This document shows, in pieces, positions 61,967 to 64,000 of a stretch of DNA of 64,000 nucleotides (the first letter of the stretch is position 1; each line of letters opens with the position of its first letter). Made by a program: the position numbers and the translations under genes. The notes below the pieces were generated by a model. It did not search any database. It saw nothing but the letters and a program-made list of their open reading frames with translations, and was not told the DNA's origin. Origin of the DNA: Gaetbulibacter_A aestuarii (GTDB lineage Bacteria; Bacteroidota; Bacteroidia; Flavobacteriales; Flavobacteriaceae); the NCBI RefSeq assembly GCF_039537665.1, contig NZ_BAABAY010000001.1:682001-746000 (forward strand), written 5' to 3'.

Positions 61967-62377
61967 CTAACCTAACATTTTGAGATAGTGATTTTCTTTC
62001 TGGCGCATGGTCCTGGCGTCCTCATCTGTCTTATCCTTGTAACCACAATAGTGTAATATCCCGTGAACCATAACGCGATGTAATTCCTCCTCAAAAGGTA
62101 CATTAAAATCCTTGGCATTATCATGAACGCGTTCTACGGAAATATAGATGTCCCCATGTATGGTTTTTCCTAAACTATAATCGAAACTAATAATATCCGT
62201 AAGGGTATCATGATTCAAAAATTCAACATTGATTTTATGCAAATAGTCATCGTCACAAAAAATATAATTTACGTCTCCCAATGTAAAAGACTCTTCATTA
62301 ACCACCATAGAAATCCAATCGGTCAACATACCGGAATCCTGTAATTCAAAATCCGTTTCAAAATTATATTGAATCAT
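61967..62377 (-). CDS. ybeY: Endoribonuclease YbeY (rRNA maturation factor)
   Basis: Metal-dependent RNase of 136 residues involved in 16S rRNA processing and ribosome quality control. NDYLHKINVEFLNHDTLTDI (read as LHKINVEFL, HDTLTDIISFDY) and MVHGILHYCGYKDK are diagnostic. The motif has the first two zinc histidines (HGILH) but Lys in place of the third (usual GYDH). To my recollection this is common in Bacteroidota. The gene overlaps the upstream DUF4175 gene by 14 bases. Confidence 0.92.
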   Translation of the reverse strand: MIQYNFETDFELQDSGMLTDWISMVVNEESFTLGDVNYIFCDDDYLHKINVEFLNHDTLTDIISFDYSLGKTIHGDIYISVERVHDNAKDFNVPFEEELHRVMVHGILHYCGYKDKTDEDARTMRQKENHYLKMLG

Positions 62378-64000
62378 TCTTTTCCTTGAAATATTCCTGA
62401 ACTTTTTTCTTGTAGTTCTGCTGCAAAGGTAAAGCTTGTTTGTTTAAAATTTCTAAGGAATTAAAATACCTTTTCAAATCAGGAATTTGATTGTTAGAAT
62501 GGTTTTGGAAGTCTTTCCGATTTGTATTGGATTCACGTTTATTGTCTTCACCCTGGAGAAACGTAGCGTCATCCATTTTTAATAACTGATGTTTTAAGTC
62601 AAGCATTTTCTGGAGTGTTTCATTAGTAAATCCATCATTCAATAAATCGGATTCCACCTCTTCCATTTTATTCAATACATTCGTTTCACCCGGGCTTAAA
62701 CCATCCTTGGCTAATTTATCCTGAAGCTGTTGCCTAAGTTCCTGTTGCCTTTGATAGATCTCATATAACATACCGTTCATTTCTTCCTGTCCGTTTTCAT
62801 TGGAACCATTCCCGGATTTTTGTTCACCTTTATTACCTTCTTTAGATTTTTCACCATCCTTATCATCGCCTTCCTGTTCCTTACCCTTCATGCTATTTTC
62901 CATCCCCTCCTGCATCATTTTATTTAATTGCTCCTGACTCATGATAATATCAGGTAATTGCATTTCTCCTTCACCTGATTCGCCTGAAGACATATTCAAA
63001 TTCTCCTCCATATTATCCAAAACCTCACTTAAAAAATCAGCGAGATTGTTAGCAGAAGTAACCACAAATTGCTGTCGCGAGGTCCCTTGATAAACATCAC
63101 CTTCAGAAAATTGATCCAAGGCCTTATCTATATTATAGTAAACATCAGAAATATTTTTATTTACCGTTTCGGATAGCTTTGGTTGTCTTAAAGAAAGTGC
63201 AAACAAACTATCATCAACATGTTCGAAATAATTTCGAAGATCATTCTGTTTTAAAAGATTTGAAGCAAACTTATTATTCTCCGCAGGGCTATTCTTAAAT
63301 ACATTCATCAAAGCTTCCTGATCAAAGGAGAACAACACAACATTATCCAAAATTTGACGCAACATATCCGTATCCTCCTGTAACTGTTCCTGGCCAATGG
63401 ACATAGAACTTGTTTTCATTTTCTTTTGTAATTCCTTCATCCTATCAGAGGCGTTCTTCTGACTTTGCTTAGCCCTCTGCATGCTCGGATTAGACTCAGG
63501 TTTTACACCCAAGGAATCTGACTGCCTTTCGGATTCCTCAAGAGATCCCAAAGCGTCCTTTTGTTCCTTTTGAATAGCATTCTCATCCAACCTATCTCTG
63601 GGAATATCGATGGGTTTTCGCAAGCCCTGACTATCCTTTTCCAGCTGATCCAGGCTTTCTTTTAAGTCCTGAAACTGCTTATTCAACTCCTCTTGTTTAT
63701 GACTGCTATTGTCGGAATTTTCTTTAGAAAGTGACTCCTGTTCTTCGGCCAGTTTTCCTAAAATATCTTTTAATTGCTCCAACTTGTTTTGAACATAGTA
63801 ACGCTTGGTGAGTTCCAATAACTGTTGAAGACTTCGTTTTTTATTCTTGTTCCGCTTAGCAAGTTCATCCAATCTATCTGTTAGCTCCTCCTGAGAAATT
63901 TTATCTTTAATTTTTTCTAATTCCTCAAGTAACTTTTCGTCCTTTTTTAATTGCTCTTCATTATCCTTAAGCCGCTTTTCCAGATCATCTTTAAAACCTT
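62364..64000 (-). CDS. DUF4175-like coiled-coil protein (5' end outside window)
   Basis: The frame is open from the stop at 62364 to the right window edge, so only the last ~545 residues are seen; a TTG at 63872 is inside the gene. The visible part is almost all glutamine-, lysine- and glutamate-rich coiled coil (QQLLELTKRYYVQNKLEQLK), with low-complexity stretches such as EQEGDDKDGEKSKEGNKGEQ. I recognise the C-terminal half of the DUF4175 family, whose N-terminus would carry membrane helices. Its role is unknown. It is upstream of and overlaps ybeY. Confidence 0.83.
   Translation of the reverse strand, partial: GFKDDLEKRLKDNEEQLKKDEKLLEELEKIKDKISQEELTDRLDELAKRNKNKKRSLQQLLELTKRYYVQNKLEQLKDILGKLAEEQESLSKENSDNSSHKQEELNKQFQDLKESLDQLEKDSQGLRKPIDIPRDRLDENAIQKEQKDALGSLEESERQSDSLGVKPESNPSMQRAKQSQKNASDRMKELQKKMKTSSMSIGQEQLQEDTDMLRQILDNVVLFSFDQEALMNVFKNSPAENNKFASNLLKQNDLRNYFEHVDDSLFALSLRQPKLSETVNKNISDVYYNIDKALDQFSEGDVYQGTSRQQFVVTSANNLADFLSEVLDNMEENLNMSSGESGEGEMQLPDIIMSQEQLNKMMQEGMENSMKGKEQEGDDKDGEKSKEGNKGEQKSGNGSNENGQEEMNGMLYEIYQRQQELRQQLQDKLAKDGLSPGETNVLNKMEEVESDLLNDGFTNETLQKMLDLKHQLLKMDDATFLQGEDNKRESNTNRKDFQNHSNNQIPDLKRYFNSLEILNKQALPLQQNYKKKVQEYFKEKNDSI

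Noticed and set aside
1..64000. CRISPR arrays, tRNA or rRNA genes, prophage or classical IS transposase
   Set aside because: I saw no spaced direct repeats, no tRNA-like cloverleaf with a GTTCGAATC-type arm, and no transposase or integrase reading frame.

Overview
The window is a continuous 64 kb piece of a low-GC chromosome from a member of the Bacteroidota, most likely a marine member of the Flavobacteriaceae; the genus cannot be read from the sequence. The evidence is a gliding/type IX secretion lipoprotein (SprE/PorW type), many small protein families typical of Flavobacteriia (DUF6168, DUF5687, DUF4254, DUF6427, DUF6341, DUF4837, DUF6909, DUF4175), promoters of the TAnnTTTG type, few Shine-Dalgarno sequences, and dispersed palindromic repeats of a kind common in that group. 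Nearly all genes are on the minus strand.

Layout. 1-4.7 kb: sprE, bactofilin, atpZ-like, DUF6168 and the start of atpB, read leftward as one unit. 4.8-13.2 kb: an ABC exporter pair, a DUF2059 protein, a repeat island, a PadR regulator with a clear operator, an oxygenase-reductase-like flavoprotein, a GT9 glycosyltransferase, DUF4254, upp and two small membrane-protein genes. 13.2-14.4 kb: purD. 14.5-50.3 kb: one large surface-polysaccharide locus. 50.3-64 kb: housekeeping genes (GH3-like enzyme, M23 peptidase, tatA, DUF4837, a MltD-like transglycosylase, pgk, a delta-prime-like clamp-loader gene, an OmpH/Skp-like gene, a methyltransferase, mnmG, ybeY, and a DUF4175 protein cut by the window end).

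The polysaccharide locus supplies dTDP-rhamnose (rfbABCD), GDP-fucose (gmd, fcl), UDP-ManNAc/ManNAcA (wecB, wecC) and UDP-GlcA/UDP-xylose (ugd, uxs). It has two types of initiating phosphoglycosyltransferase, several glycosyltransferases, two Wzy/ligase-like membrane proteins, a Wzx flippase, a Wzz-like protein, an acetyltransferase and a CapK-like ligase. A complete PAPS branch (cysD, cysN, cysC, cysQ) lies in the same gene string as a PAPS-dependent sulfotransferase, with no PAPS reductase in the window, so the product is probably a sulfated exopolysaccharide or O-antigen. The core from about 19.9 to 34.2 kb is visibly more AT-rich than its flanks.

The most unusual content is a set of repeat-based insertions. 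A 380 bp element with 22 bp terminal inverted repeats and one GIY-YIG nuclease gene splits cysD from cysN. A four-helix-bundle (S23/bAvd-like) gene lies between rfbB and rfbA, flanked by 8 bp tandem repeats in opposite orientation. Three islands of palindromic repeats with covarying stems lie next to padR, ugd and rfbC. All of these begin within about 0-21 bp of a stop codon on the same strand. Separately, two parS-like palindromes bracket mnmG.
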